DNA of 64,000 bases from Terriglobia bacterium (lineage in GTDB: Bacteria > Acidobacteriota > Terriglobia > Terriglobales > Acidobacteriaceae): contig JAIQFC010000003.1 of assembly GCA_020073465.1 (NCBI GenBank), forward strand, positions 1 through 64,000, given 5' to 3'. This document shows, in pieces, positions 5,614 to 13,463 of this stretch. The notes beneath the pieces are model-generated. The model was not told the DNA's origin, searched no databases, and was given only the letters and a program-made list of their open reading frames with translations. Positions within the stretch are counted from its first letter, which is position 1. Each line of letters begins with the position of its first letter. A program made the translations under genes and the position numbers.

Positions 5614-7083
5614 ATGTCAGTCACTCCCGAAGTCCGTCCAGTCAACGCTTTGGAGCGCCGAAGGTTCTTGTACGTTCTGAGCGAGGCCCTCGAGAAGTTT
5701 TCCCGTTTGCGGCAGATTCTAAGGCGCCAGCAGGTTTTCATCAGGGCCGAGCACGCAGAGGGAAGATCTGCAACCGCCGTCGACAAGCTCATCCACTATC
5801 TAGAGGAGCATTGCCAGATGTTCCTCGGTAATTCAGGCCGAGTCGCACGATTGCTTCGCGACGAACCGCTAAATGAAGCCGAGGAGAGGGCGGTTACCCA
5901 TGGCCTCAGGATATTGATAGTTCATACCCTTCAGATACATGAACTACTGTTGCTGCTGCCCCGCGAGGCAGCCAAACCACAGGCCTCGTTTCTGTTGCAG
6001 GATTGTTTTGGTCGCAAGGACTTGCAGGCATCAATTGTGCTGACGAATCTGTTCAGCGCCTACGAGTATCGATTCGAAGACATCCTGGAAAAGGTCAACG
6101 TGGAGCAGGAGGAGCGCATGGCTCTGACTCAAGGGGGGAATGTGCTCTGCCAGGCGTTTGGGGACAAGGACAACCCTTTGGCCTGGGCGGTATTGGCGCA
6201 CGAGTACGGGCACGTGCTAGACGATCACGATGCGATTTCTAAGAAGATTCTGCAAAAGGAAGCTACCCCAGGGCAGGTCGATGACGTTACACGGAAGGTG
6301 GAACCAGACTTTGGGGCCGCTGTGATTGCTGAGACCGTTGCGGATTTTATCGCAGCTCACGTGCTCGGGCCAGCTTCACTGATGCCTATTCTTTTTGTTG
6401 AAATGATGCAACCAAAACTGAGGGGGGTCAGGAGAATATCGGCCGGCCACCCGCCAACTCCCGTGCGAGTGCAATTGGTATGCGAGTACCTGAAGCAGCT
6501 GGGTGTGACTATATCCGATTTTGAGCCGGTGTTCGAGGCCTACAAGCTTGACTACCAACGGAAGCTTAAGGACATGGACAAAGACCAACGAGACGGACTT
6601 GAGGCGATGGAGAAGGAAGCCGAGCGGCTGCTTTCTCCGCTAGCCAAAGAGATCGCTAGAAAGGTAAGTTCGCTTGGCTTGCGACGCTTCGAGGAGCGAG
6701 ACCTTAGGAGTGCGCGGACTCTGCAACAAACCCTAGCCTCGAAGCAGCCCATCTCGAGTCGAAGGTCCCGTTCACAGGAGGATATCTCTGCGGGACTGAG
6801 TTCGCTCAAGGGCGGCGAGGTGACACCCGAGCAGGTATATGCGGTGCTAGCGGGACTGGATGAAGTGCCCGTTCCAGGATCGGAAATTCTTAGTGCAGGT
6901 TGGCTGTACAGGTTGTCCAGTTTCGAGGATGTACTGATGAAAACCTTCCCCGGGGAGACTGGGCAAAATGTGGACCTCGACGCTTACGGCAAGTACGTGG
7001 AAAAGACAGACGGTTTGCTCTTGAAGTCACTGGAGTTGGCCGACGTTCACGCCGAGGTTCTCCGTCGGCTTAGCCCGGCATAA
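5614..7083 (+). CDS. Zinc metallopeptidase-like protein with HEYGH motif (island operon)
   Basis: 489 residues. A gluzincin-type motif is plain: HEYGHVLDDHD (H196, E197, H200) followed 40 residues later by ETVAD (E240, D244), which can complete a HExxH...ExxxD site. N-terminal 190 residues are helical and basic; a charged coiled-coil-like segment (about 305-360, rich in K/E/R) follows the catalytic part; the C-terminal ~100 residues resemble no family I know. No signal peptide, so cytoplasmic. It sits between an unknown small protein and a dCTP deaminase-like protein with gaps of 12 and 5 bp. It could cut a cellular regulator or a phage protein, but no substrate is visible. I cannot name the peptidase family. 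Confidence 0.75.
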   Translation: MSVTPEVRPVNALERRRFLYVLSEALEKFSRLRQILRRQQVFIRAEHAEGRSATAVDKLIHYLEEHCQMFLGNSGRVARLLRDEPLNEAEERAVTHGLRILIVHTLQIHELLLLLPREAAKPQASFLLQDCFGRKDLQASIVLTNLFSAYEYRFEDILEKVNVEQEERMALTQGGNVLCQAFGDKDNPLAWAVLAHEYGHVLDDHDAISKKILQKEATPGQVDDVTRKVEPDFGAAVIAETVADFIAAHVLGPASLMPILFVEMMQPKLRGVRRISAGHPPTPVRVQLVCEYLKQLGVTISDFEPVFEAYKLDYQRKLKDMDKDQRDGLEAMEKEAERLLSPLAKEIARKVSSLGLRRFEERDLRSARTLQQTLASKQPISSRRSRSQEDISAGLSSLKGGEVTPEQVYAVLAGLDEVPVPGSEILSAGWLYRLSSFEDVLMKTFPGETGQNVDLDAYGKYVEKTDGLLLKSLELADVHAEVLRRLSPA

Positions 7084-7088
7084 CGCAT

Positions 7089-7721
7089 ATGCTGCTTTCT
7101 GACATCGACATCGCCAAGCGGCTGGTGGATCCGGACCCTCACAAAAGGCTGGTGGTCACGCCGATAATCAGCGCGAAGGAGCAGTTTGGGCCTTCTTCAT
7201 TGGATGTGCGCCTGAGCACCGACTTCCAGCGACTAGAAAACATGAACCGCTCGCACATCGATCTTAACGAACGGCCCGCCGCCGACGAGAAGGTCTACAG
7301 GGAAGGAAAGAGAATAATTCTAGCCGCTAACGAGAGTTTCTTCCTTCATCCAGACGAGTTCGTCCTAGCCTCAACACTGGAGTTTTTCAGGCTGCCCGGT
7401 GACCTCGCGGGTCGAATAGAGGGTAGGAGCTCTTGGGGAAGACAAGGGCTTCTTGTACACGCTACCGCCGGGTTCGTGGATCCAGGATTCGCGGGCGTTC
7501 TCACCTTTGAACTTAGCAACGCCGGACGGCTGCCAATTAAACTCACTCCCGGCTTGCGCATCGGGCAGGTTTGCTTTTTCCAGATGTTGACCCGAAGTCT
7601 CGTCCCTTATTACGCCAAGCACGGGGCTAAGTACTTTGAAGCGACTACTGTTGAGACCAGCAAGGCCGCCTATGATCCTGAAATAACTAAGGGCTCACAT
7701 CAAGACCAAAACAACCCATAA
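7089..7721 (+). CDS. dCTP deaminase/dUTPase-fold protein
   Basis: 210 residues. The trimeric dUTPase/Dcd core is clear: GRSSWGRQGL (S114, R118), VHATAGFVDPGF (H124) and LTFELSN (E141), then PIKLTPGLRIGQVCFFQM. These match S111, R115, H121 and catalytic E138 of E. coli Dcd with a constant offset of three. The enzyme would deaminate dCTP to dUTP. Known Dcd proteins are ~190 residues; an insertion near 48-75 adds length here. Context is unusual for housekeeping Dcd: a tight operon with a metallopeptidase in an island. dCTP deaminases that deplete dCTP during phage infection are an established defence class, so a defence role is plausible but not shown. Confidence 0.85.
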   Translation: MLLSDIDIAKRLVDPDPHKRLVVTPIISAKEQFGPSSLDVRLSTDFQRLENMNRSHIDLNERPAADEKVYREGKRIILAANESFFLHPDEFVLASTLEFFRLPGDLAGRIEGRSSWGRQGLLVHATAGFVDPGFAGVLTFELSNAGRLPIKLTPGLRIGQVCFFQMLTRSLVPYYAKHGAKYFEATTVETSKAAYDPEITKGSHQDQNNP

Positions 7722-7764
7722 TACACTACAAATACGTTGACATTGCGTATTTTTGGTGTATATT
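7721..7764 (+). promoter_or_regulatory. Sigma70 promoter embedded in a 16-bp-arm dyad (operator) for the RHH/two-TM pair
   Basis: TTGACA (7737-7742) and TATATT (7759-7764) are separated by 16 bp. The arms ATACACTACAAATACG (7721-7736) and CGTATTTTTGGTGTAT (7746-7761) pair at 14 of 16 positions around TTGACATTG, so the dyad centre holds the -35 box. An RHH protein bound here would block RNA polymerase. The first gene downstream encodes an RHH protein, so autorepression is a direct prediction. Confidence 0.75.
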
Positions 7765-7794
7765 TTAGGCATATACCACAGGTGGAGATCGAAC

Positions 7795-7992
7795 ATGCCC
7801 AAATTGACGGTTGAGTTTAATGACAAGATGAACGAAATATTGGAGCAGCTTGCGGAGGAAAAAGGCACAACCAAGGTTGACGTCTTGAGGCGAGCAGTTG
7901 CTCTCTACAAGTACCTCGACGGTGAGCAGAAGGACGGCAAGGTCTCGATTACACGGGGCAACGACATCGTCAAGGATATTGTGCTGCCATGA
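7795..7992 (+). CDS. Ribbon-helix-helix DNA-binding protein
   Basis: 65 residues from the ATG at 7795 (GGTGGAG upstream). KLTVEFNDKMNEILEQLAEEKGTTKVDVLRRAVALYKYL is an Arc/MetJ-type strand-helix-helix arrangement; RHH dimers insert the strand into the major groove. The C-terminal part (GKVSITRGNDIVKDIVLP) is a short basic/hydrophobic tail. Its stop overlaps the start of the next gene by ATGA. A long dyad overlapping the promoter lies directly upstream. This fits the regulatory half of a two-gene module. The same tail type occurs in CopG proteins of other bacteria, from memory. Confidence 0.8.
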   Translation: MPKLTVEFNDKMNEILEQLAEEKGTTKVDVLRRAVALYKYLDGEQKDGKVSITRGNDIVKDIVLP

Positions 7993-8384
7993 CTGAGCGG
8001 GAGCAAGTCCAGCCGGGTAAAATTCTGCAAGAAGCACTGGGTACCCGCGTTCGGCAGTTGGAACCGCTGCAACGGGTCGGCCTTTGGCTGGCCCTTGCGT
8101 TTTTTGGATACATCATCCTAGCGTCGGGAACAATTTTCTTTGTGTCTTTCCGTTGTATCCAACTTCCGCCCCTTCCGACGCCCCCGACGAATTCGGCAGA
8201 TCCAGCGCAATACAAGATTCTCGCCGATGCTTACAAGCAGTCTGCCGAAGTTTATCAACAGATGGCGAAAGTCCAGGTCGAACGTGCGACACAACTCTTC
8301 CAATTGGTTGTAGCTTCCACGATACTGCCGGTCTTCAGCGCCATACTTGGGTATATTTTCGGCTCGAGGAAATCCGGCGAATAG
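7989..8384 (+). CDS. Small two-transmembrane protein paired with the RHH regulator
   Basis: 131 residues. Two hydrophobic segments, about 31-53 (GLWLALAFFGYIILASG...) and 106-125 (LVVASTILPVFSAILGYIFG), flank a ~50-residue loop with a proline-rich start (LPPLPTPPTNS) and an amphipathic helix (YKQSAEVYQQMAKVQVERA). There is no catalytic motif. It starts inside the stop codon of the RHH gene (ATGA), implying translational coupling and fixed stoichiometry. Small membrane proteins next to RHH regulators can be membrane-acting toxins or effectors of conflict systems; that is inference. I do not recognise the family. Confidence 0.65.
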   Translation: MTEREQVQPGKILQEALGTRVRQLEPLQRVGLWLALAFFGYIILASGTIFFVSFRCIQLPPLPTPPTNSADPAQYKILADAYKQSAEVYQQMAKVQVERATQLFQLVVASTILPVFSAILGYIFGSRKSGE

Positions 8385-8400
8385 CCTACGCCGCGCGATC

Positions 8401-8720
8401 CCGCGCGGCTTCGTTCAGGATGACAATGAAGAAAAGGAGGGAAGATCGCGTTCTTTGTCCCTCCGGGGCTCTATGACTTTTCAACACTAACCCACGGCTT
8501 ACGCCTTGGGTTGGATTCTTGCGCCGCTCCGCGGTTTTAGCAGGGCCGAGGAGAACTCGCTCCGCGGGCCGAACGTTGCCTCTGCGGCTGAAGCCGGGCT
8601 TGATTTTGCGGCTTACGGCGCGGCTCGAAGCCGCGCCCTTTCAAGACAGGGTCGGGAGGCGAGTCTTTCCGCAGGCTGCTTAGCGACCAATGCTGGACCT
8701 TCTATAGAGACCCTGAACGG
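8401..8720. repeat. Repeat-filled gap (families A and B)
   Basis: 336 bp with no gene. It holds a repeat A core (GGCTTCGTTCAGGATGACAA, 8407-8426), a repeat B unit (CCCACGGCTTACGCCTTGGG, then GCGCCGCTCCGCGG, 8490-8534) and a GCGCGGCTCGAAGCCGCGC hairpin (about 8617-8635). The B unit is nearly identical to those at 10540-10630 and 40294-40384. Confidence 0.7.
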
Positions 8721-10493
8721 TCACTGCTTCGCCAGGGGGGAGGGAGAAATTGGAGGGTTGGGGAATGGGCCCTCGTTCTTCACCAGGGTTAACTCCTCGA
8801 ACAGCAGGGAGGGGACAACCGAAGACACGACGGGCACATTCGAGGAGGCGGCAATGCCGAGCGAGAAGAGGGATCCGACGCGGGGGATGAACTCGTCGGT
8901 GAAGACGACGGGGGTATCGCCGACGGCGACGATGTCTTTGAAGGCGGCGGGGGTCATCTCGGCGATTTCGGCGCCTTGAATGAGTTCCTCGCGACCGTCG
9001 GGATAGAGTTTGTAGACCTCGGCCAGCGAATCTCCGCCCTGGCCGCCCTGCTGGGCCATGCGCATGGCCATTCTCATGAATGAAGCGGCGGTGCCGCCTC
9101 CCACACGGCGGACTACGATGGCGTAGTCAAGGCCACGATCCTTGGCGCGGCGCAGCAGTTCCTTGCGGAGTTCGTCGCTGCTGGAAGACTTTTCGGAGGT
9201 AACAATCAGGTTGGTGGGCGCTGGTCCCCAGCCACGGCGGTTGCCGGTGCTGTGAGGGACGGCGCGCACGGGCACGCGAGTTGCCAGCAAGGTCTTGAGC
9301 ACGCCGTGGTCGACGAGCTTGGTTTCGCGGGTCTTGACGGCATCGTCGTCGATCGTGGTTGTGCCCAGCAGCCTGGCACCTTTGTAGTCAGGCATCAGGG
9401 GGTTGTCGGAGAGGCTAAGGAATTCGGGGAGGACGCGGCCTCCGATCTTGTCGACGAAAGAGCCTCCCCCCAATTGCGACATCATCTGGTTGAAAAACAT
9501 CTCGAAGCGCGAATCATCGCTCAAGGGGGTGCGGACAGCCATCAATCCGGTGGCGAATTGCTGGGTAAAGATCTCGGACGCGGCCTGGTCTTCAAACAGG
9601 ACGGGGCCGTTGTAGCGTTCGAGCGAGGGCGCGGAACGCAGTTTCAGAATACGGTCGGCCATGGCGCGGGTGCGCGAGAGCAGCACGTCTTTGGGTGGAA
9701 GGTCGGTGAGGGTGCGCCCGAACAGCACGATGGAGTCGGAGATGGGGAGGCCGCCGGTGGCCTGGCTTCGCGCATTGATCTGCAGCTTGAAAACCGGCTG
9801 GGCACGGGTGAAAACGGAGCCCTCGCTGTTGACATAGCGGGTGTAGTAGTTGCGGAACTCGAGATCGACGGAGGAGGTATAGATGTCGGGAGTACCGCGG
9901 AAGACGGCAGAGATCTCACGGGCAAGGGATTTCAGTTCGTCGAAGGTGACCTGGACCCTGGCGGGGGGCTCGGTTTCGGTGACGGGCGTTTCCCTGGTGA
10001 AATCGGGGATGTCGTCGGTCCGCTTGCGCATTTCAAGGGCGGCACGCTTGGCGGAGAGATCCTCGAGGGCCTTTTTGTACTGGGTGTCGGTGGCGATCCA
10101 GAAACTGCGGCGGATTTGCTGATAGTTGTCGTCGAGAGGGGCCTGGCTGATGCTGCTAAACATGCCGGCCATGCCGCCCGATCCGAAATTGCGCAGGGAA
10201 ACGTAGTTGCTGTTGTCGAGGGCGTAGTCGCCGACGCGAACCTCGACTCCGATCAGACGCATGTGGGACGGCTGCTCCTGCGTGAGGCTGCCGAGCATGG
10301 CGGAGACGGCGCTCTGGTTGATGTCGTCCATGCGGTAGGCGAGGAAGTAGGGTTTGTCCAACTTCTGGAGTTGGAGCTGGGCGAGTGAACGGGAGAGCTC
10401 GTCCTTCATGGCCTGCATGGGGATGTCGTCCTGGGCGAGGGCCAGGGTTGCGAGGAGGGCGAGCAACAGTGGGGCGATTAGTTTAGAACGCAT
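8721..10493 (-). CDS. Secreted TldE/PmbA-like protein (metal site lost)
   Basis: 590 residues from the ATG at 10493, which has AAGGAAG upstream and gives a signal peptide (LIAPLLLALLATLALAQ). The body follows the TldD/PmbA fold: YVNSEGSVFTRAQPVFKL, a central segment and a C-terminal beta half (VLKTLLATRVPVRAVPHSTG, AEVYKLYPDGREELIQGAEI). Where the neighbour has HEIFGH, this protein reads EIFTQQFATG, so the zinc histidines are absent, as in TldE/PmbA, the non-catalytic partner of TldD. Cytoplasmic TldD/E is ~450-480 residues; this pair is longer and exported. It lies 286 bp downstream of the TldD-like gene on the same strand. A heterodimer outside the cytoplasm is inferred. Confidence 0.8.
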   Translation of the reverse strand: MRSKLIAPLLLALLATLALAQDDIPMQAMKDELSRSLAQLQLQKLDKPYFLAYRMDDINQSAVSAMLGSLTQEQPSHMRLIGVEVRVGDYALDNSNYVSLRNFGSGGMAGMFSSISQAPLDDNYQQIRRSFWIATDTQYKKALEDLSAKRAALEMRKRTDDIPDFTRETPVTETEPPARVQVTFDELKSLAREISAVFRGTPDIYTSSVDLEFRNYYTRYVNSEGSVFTRAQPVFKLQINARSQATGGLPISDSIVLFGRTLTDLPPKDVLLSRTRAMADRILKLRSAPSLERYNGPVLFEDQAASEIFTQQFATGLMAVRTPLSDDSRFEMFFNQMMSQLGGGSFVDKIGGRVLPEFLSLSDNPLMPDYKGARLLGTTTIDDDAVKTRETKLVDHGVLKTLLATRVPVRAVPHSTGNRRGWGPAPTNLIVTSEKSSSSDELRKELLRRAKDRGLDYAIVVRRVGGGTAASFMRMAMRMAQQGGQGGDSLAEVYKLYPDGREELIQGAEIAEMTPAAFKDIVAVGDTPVVFTDEFIPRVGSLFSLGIAASSNVPVVSSVVPSLLFEELTLVKNEGPFPNPPISPSPLAKQ

Positions 10494-10539
10494 ATGCTTC
10501 CTTGTGTGCAATCCGCGTTAGTAAGTCCAGCAGCTATTC

Positions 10540-10722
10540 TTTCGCCCCTTCGGGGCTGAATCCTGTTCCACTTCCACCCACGGCTTACGCCGTGGGCTGC
10601 ATTCTTGCGCCGCTCCGCGGCTAAAAGGGGCTGCGAAAATGAGCGATGAACCTCGGGAGCTAAAGCCCGCGATGACAGCACAACGCTTATCGCAGCGCTG
10701 AAAGCGCTGCGCCACCCAAAAT
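10540..10722. repeat. Repeat B unit and GCGCTGAAAGCGCTGCGCCACCC hairpin in the tld gap
   Basis: TTCGCCCCTTCGGGGCTGAA, then CCCACGGCTTACGCCGTGGG and GCGCCGCTCCGCGGCT (10540-10622) match the block at 40294-40384. CGCAGCGCTGAAAGCGCTGCG plus CCACCCAAA (10691-10720) is repeated at 45697-45727. Confidence 0.8.
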
Positions 10723-10779
10723 CAGAGTCTTCCCCCAGCCAGCCGAATCGTCGATCATGCTCGAAAGCAATTTCCTCTT

Positions 10780-12480
10780 TCATTTCGTCTGTGTGGCGGG
10801 GGGAGGCGGGAGAATGGGGGCGCGCTCCTGCGATTTTTCTTTGCGTTGGACTTCGATCTGCGAAACCAGTAAGCCGGGAGAAGAGGCGGAGACTGGAACC
10901 CATCCAGACTCGGCGCCGCAAACTCCGTTGAAGACAGCGACCTGGTCATCGGCGGCAACGATCTTGCTGAAGGCGATCAGCGGCGTGCCGATCAGGTCGA
11001 CGCCTCGGACCAGCTCCTCTTTGCCGTCAGGATAGACGCGATAGACCACGGTCGGTCGCACGTTGAAGGCGTTGGGCAAGATGCGCTGGGTGAAGGTGAA
11101 GCCGCCCTCGATATCGTCGAACAAGAGGCCGTAGGGCTTGTTGGCAGCCTTGATCTGTTCAATCAGGAGTTTCTTCAACTCGGGGCGGGACACCTGTTTG
11201 GAGGACTCGACCACGAGGTTGGATTGGCGGGCAACGACTTTGTATCCCTGCTGGCGGCGGCCGTGTCCGTTGGAGCGATCGAACCCTTCGATGGGGGCGC
11301 GGGACATGAGGAAGTTTTTCAGAATGCCTTTCTCGACCACGGTGACGCGGCGCGCTTTTACTCCCTCATCATCGTAGGGGTAATAGCCCACGAGTTCGGT
11401 GGCGGCATAGGACTTCAGACTGGGATCGGAATAGACGTTGAGGAAGTCGGGGAGGACGGACTGATTCACCTTCTTCTTGAAAGTCTGCGCTTCGTCTTCG
11501 TTTTTCTGGCGCTGGCCTTCGATGCGATGCCCGAAGATCTCGTGGAAGAACACGGCGCTGGAGCGTCCAGAGAGAATGGCAGGGCCGGTGTAGGGTTCGG
11601 CGAGGGGGGCTTTCACCAGCTGGAGAAGGACGTCCACCATGTGATTGACGTCGTTCAGGACGGCGGCTTCCGCGGGTAATCCGTCGGGCCGGAACGACAT
11701 GTAGGTCTGATGCAGGGGGAGCTCCATGCCGTCGTCGGCCTTGGCGGTGGCCGAGATGATGATGCGAAAGAAGGGCGAGGAAATCTGAATGCGGCTGCCG
11801 TCGCTGTTGACGTAGCGGCGGGTTTCGACTTCCGCAATGACAGTGGCGCTGTTCTCGATGATCTCTTTGTGCTGGGCAAAAGGCGCGGTGAACTTGCGCA
11901 TCTTCTGCTCCCAGGAGGCGGTGTCGAAAGAAAAGGGCGCGGGAGGCTCGAAGTAGGTCTCGGGACCCTCGTGGGAAAAGTCGCCGGAGCGGTCTTCGGC
12001 CTCGACTTTCACCTGCACATTGGCTTTCACCTGCTGGAACTTCTGCACGGCGTTGCGATACTTGCGCTCGGTTTCCTGCCAGAGGGCGACGCGCAGAGCG
12101 TCGGGATCATTCTCGAGGGGAATCTTCTGGCGCTCGAGCTGATCGGAGAAATCCATACTGGGACCGGAGTCGCGCAGGGGATGAGTGTTGTCGAGCGAAT
12201 AGTCTCCGACGCGCAGGTCGAGATCGAGCAGACGGGTGTTGTGATCGGTGCTGCCAGTGAGCGCGCCGAAGGAGGATGAAATCTGGATGGCGCGGTTGTC
12301 GGTGAGCTGGTAAGAAAGAAAGTAGGGCGGAAGCGGAGCCTTTTTCAGATTCTGGAGCGAACGGTTTAACTCCTGCTGCATCGCGGCGAGTACGGGATCG
12401 GTGGAGGCTTGCTGGGCGTACAGTCCGGAGGGCAGGAAGGATAGGAGGGCTAGACTGCAAAACGGGCGCAACCAATTCAC
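10780..12480 (-). CDS. Secreted TldD-like metallopeptidase
   Basis: 566 residues from a GTG at 12480 with GTGAGG seven bases before it; this start gives a signal peptide (RPFCSLALLSFLPSGLYAQ). The zinc motif HEIFGHRIEG (H313, E314, H318) is the TldD HExxxH signature. Other family features are RRYVNSDGSRIQ, VYRVYPDGKEELVRGVDLIG and FSKIVAADDQVAVFNG. TldD/TldE proteins degrade unfolded or small peptides inside a barrel-like heterodimer. The upstream open frame to 13101 lacks similarity and overlaps jag. With the next gene it forms a catalytic/non-catalytic pair (50-60 residue N-terminal parts are alike: PPYFLSYQLTDNRAIQISSS versus KPYFLAYRMDDINQSAVSAM). Confidence 0.85.
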   Translation of the reverse strand: MNWLRPFCSLALLSFLPSGLYAQQASTDPVLAAMQQELNRSLQNLKKAPLPPYFLSYQLTDNRAIQISSSFGALTGSTDHNTRLLDLDLRVGDYSLDNTHPLRDSGPSMDFSDQLERQKIPLENDPDALRVALWQETERKYRNAVQKFQQVKANVQVKVEAEDRSGDFSHEGPETYFEPPAPFSFDTASWEQKMRKFTAPFAQHKEIIENSATVIAEVETRRYVNSDGSRIQISSPFFRIIISATAKADDGMELPLHQTYMSFRPDGLPAEAAVLNDVNHMVDVLLQLVKAPLAEPYTGPAILSGRSSAVFFHEIFGHRIEGQRQKNEDEAQTFKKKVNQSVLPDFLNVYSDPSLKSYAATELVGYYPYDDEGVKARRVTVVEKGILKNFLMSRAPIEGFDRSNGHGRRQQGYKVVARQSNLVVESSKQVSRPELKKLLIEQIKAANKPYGLLFDDIEGGFTFTQRILPNAFNVRPTVVYRVYPDGKEELVRGVDLIGTPLIAFSKIVAADDQVAVFNGVCGAESGWVPVSASSPGLLVSQIEVQRKEKSQERAPILPPPPATQTK

Positions 12481-12644
12481 GGGAACCTCACTTGCGGAAC
12501 CAAATGCCTGGAGTCGAGGGCAGCATGCCGCCAGACGGCCAGATTGACTCAAGACTGTAACTGTTCGCGGGGGTAAAGGAAAGTACTTTTCAGTGCTTTC
12601 CGCGGAGGCGCGAGGGAGAAAAGTGCCGATGGACGGAGCACGCG

Positions 12645-12680
12645 GGCGGGGGCGCCCGCGCCACACTTGCTGGGCCACAC
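12645..12680. repeat. Dispersed repeat E (GCGGGCGGGGGCGCCCGCGCC)
   Basis: The element GGGCGGGGGCGCCCGCGCCA plus CACTTGC, followed by a second GCCACACTTGC, lies between tldD-like and jag. Related copies are at 16847-16876 and, interrupted by repeat A, at 3467-3511 and 16345-16396. Confidence 0.75.
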
Positions 12681-12685
12681 TTGCT

Positions 12686-13225
12686 TCAAGGGATGGTTCG
12701 TCTGGCGGGTTTGCCGGCGGCGGGCTTGTAGTTGGCAGGGTAGACGACGACGCAGCGGCGCATGCCTTCTCCGTCGCTCTCAGTGCGGAGGTCGGTCTGG
12801 TCGCGGAGGGCGAGGTGGACGATGCGGCGCTCGCGCGACGACATGGGGGCAAACTCGTAGGGGGTTCCGGTCTTGCGCACTTTGTCGGCGGCGACGGAGG
12901 CGGCGGTGCGGAGTTCTTCGAGGCGCATGGAGCGGTGATTCTGGCAGTCGAAGGAAATCTTTTCGTGCTCGCCGGAGGGGAGGCGAAGGATTTCGAGAGC
13001 GAGGAGCTCGAGGGCGCGGAGAAGTTCTCCACCACGGTCGAGGAGTAATGCGGAGTCGGGACCGGCGAGGTCGACGAGAATTTCAGGGCGCTCCCAGTCA
13101 CGGTTCTCGGGCAGGGGCGGGTCGACGGTGATGCGGTACTTGAGGCGAAGGCCTCCGTGAGTGACGACAGTCTGGAGGAATTCGTTGATCTTCTTGGCGG
13201 CGGCGAGTTTGTCGGGGATGGGCAT
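12686..13225 (-). CDS. jag: Jag/KhpB, KH and R3H domain RNA-binding protein
   Basis: 179 residues from the ATG at 13225 (a TTG at 13234 is the alternative). The middle has a KH-type segment (ILVDLAGPDSALLLDRGGEL, LLALEILRLPSG) and the C-terminus an R3H domain (SSRERRIVHLALRDQTDLRT, ESDGEGMRRCVVVYP). KhpB binds RNA with KhpA and affects cell-wall and division genes in Gram-positive bacteria; here only the RNA-binding fold is certain. Directly downstream of yidC, as in most phyla. Confidence 0.9.
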   Translation of the reverse strand: MPIPDKLAAAKKINEFLQTVVTHGGLRLKYRITVDPPLPENRDWERPEILVDLAGPDSALLLDRGGELLRALELLALEILRLPSGEHEKISFDCQNHRSMRLEELRTAASVAADKVRKTGTPYEFAPMSSRERRIVHLALRDQTDLRTESDGEGMRRCVVVYPANYKPAAGKPARRTIP

Positions 13226-13234
13226 AGGAACCAA

Positions 13235-13463
13235 CTCTCAGCTATCAGCCGTCAGCTATCAGCTTTGGCCGATGCATATTTGCGTAAGGACTAACCCTCT
13301 CACTGTGTGCGGCCGAGCTTTCGCCCTTTCGGCAGATCTGCGTTCGCTCAGGGCAGGCTCTAACCGGACAGCCGAGGCGGCTGTCGCTACATGGTCCGCC
13401 TCTTCATCGAACTTCGTATCGTTCGTCGCCCTAGCTGAAGGCTGATAGCTGACGGCTGACAGC
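13235..13463. repeat. Repeats F, A and C between yidC and jag
   Basis: TCAGCTATCAGCCGTCAGC (13240-13262) and the inverted GGCTGATAGCTGACGGCTGA (13439-13458) bracket an A-like TTCGCTCAGGGCAGGCTC (13343-13360) and a C element GGACAGCCGAGGCGGCTGTC plus GCTACA (13366-13391). The flanking F copies in opposite orientation give the block the look of a composite unit. Confidence 0.75.

Noticed and set aside
12481-13101. N-terminal extension of the TldD-like frame over jag
   Set aside because: It is antisense-frame translation of jag and repeats; the GTG at 12480 has a ribosome site and signal peptide.
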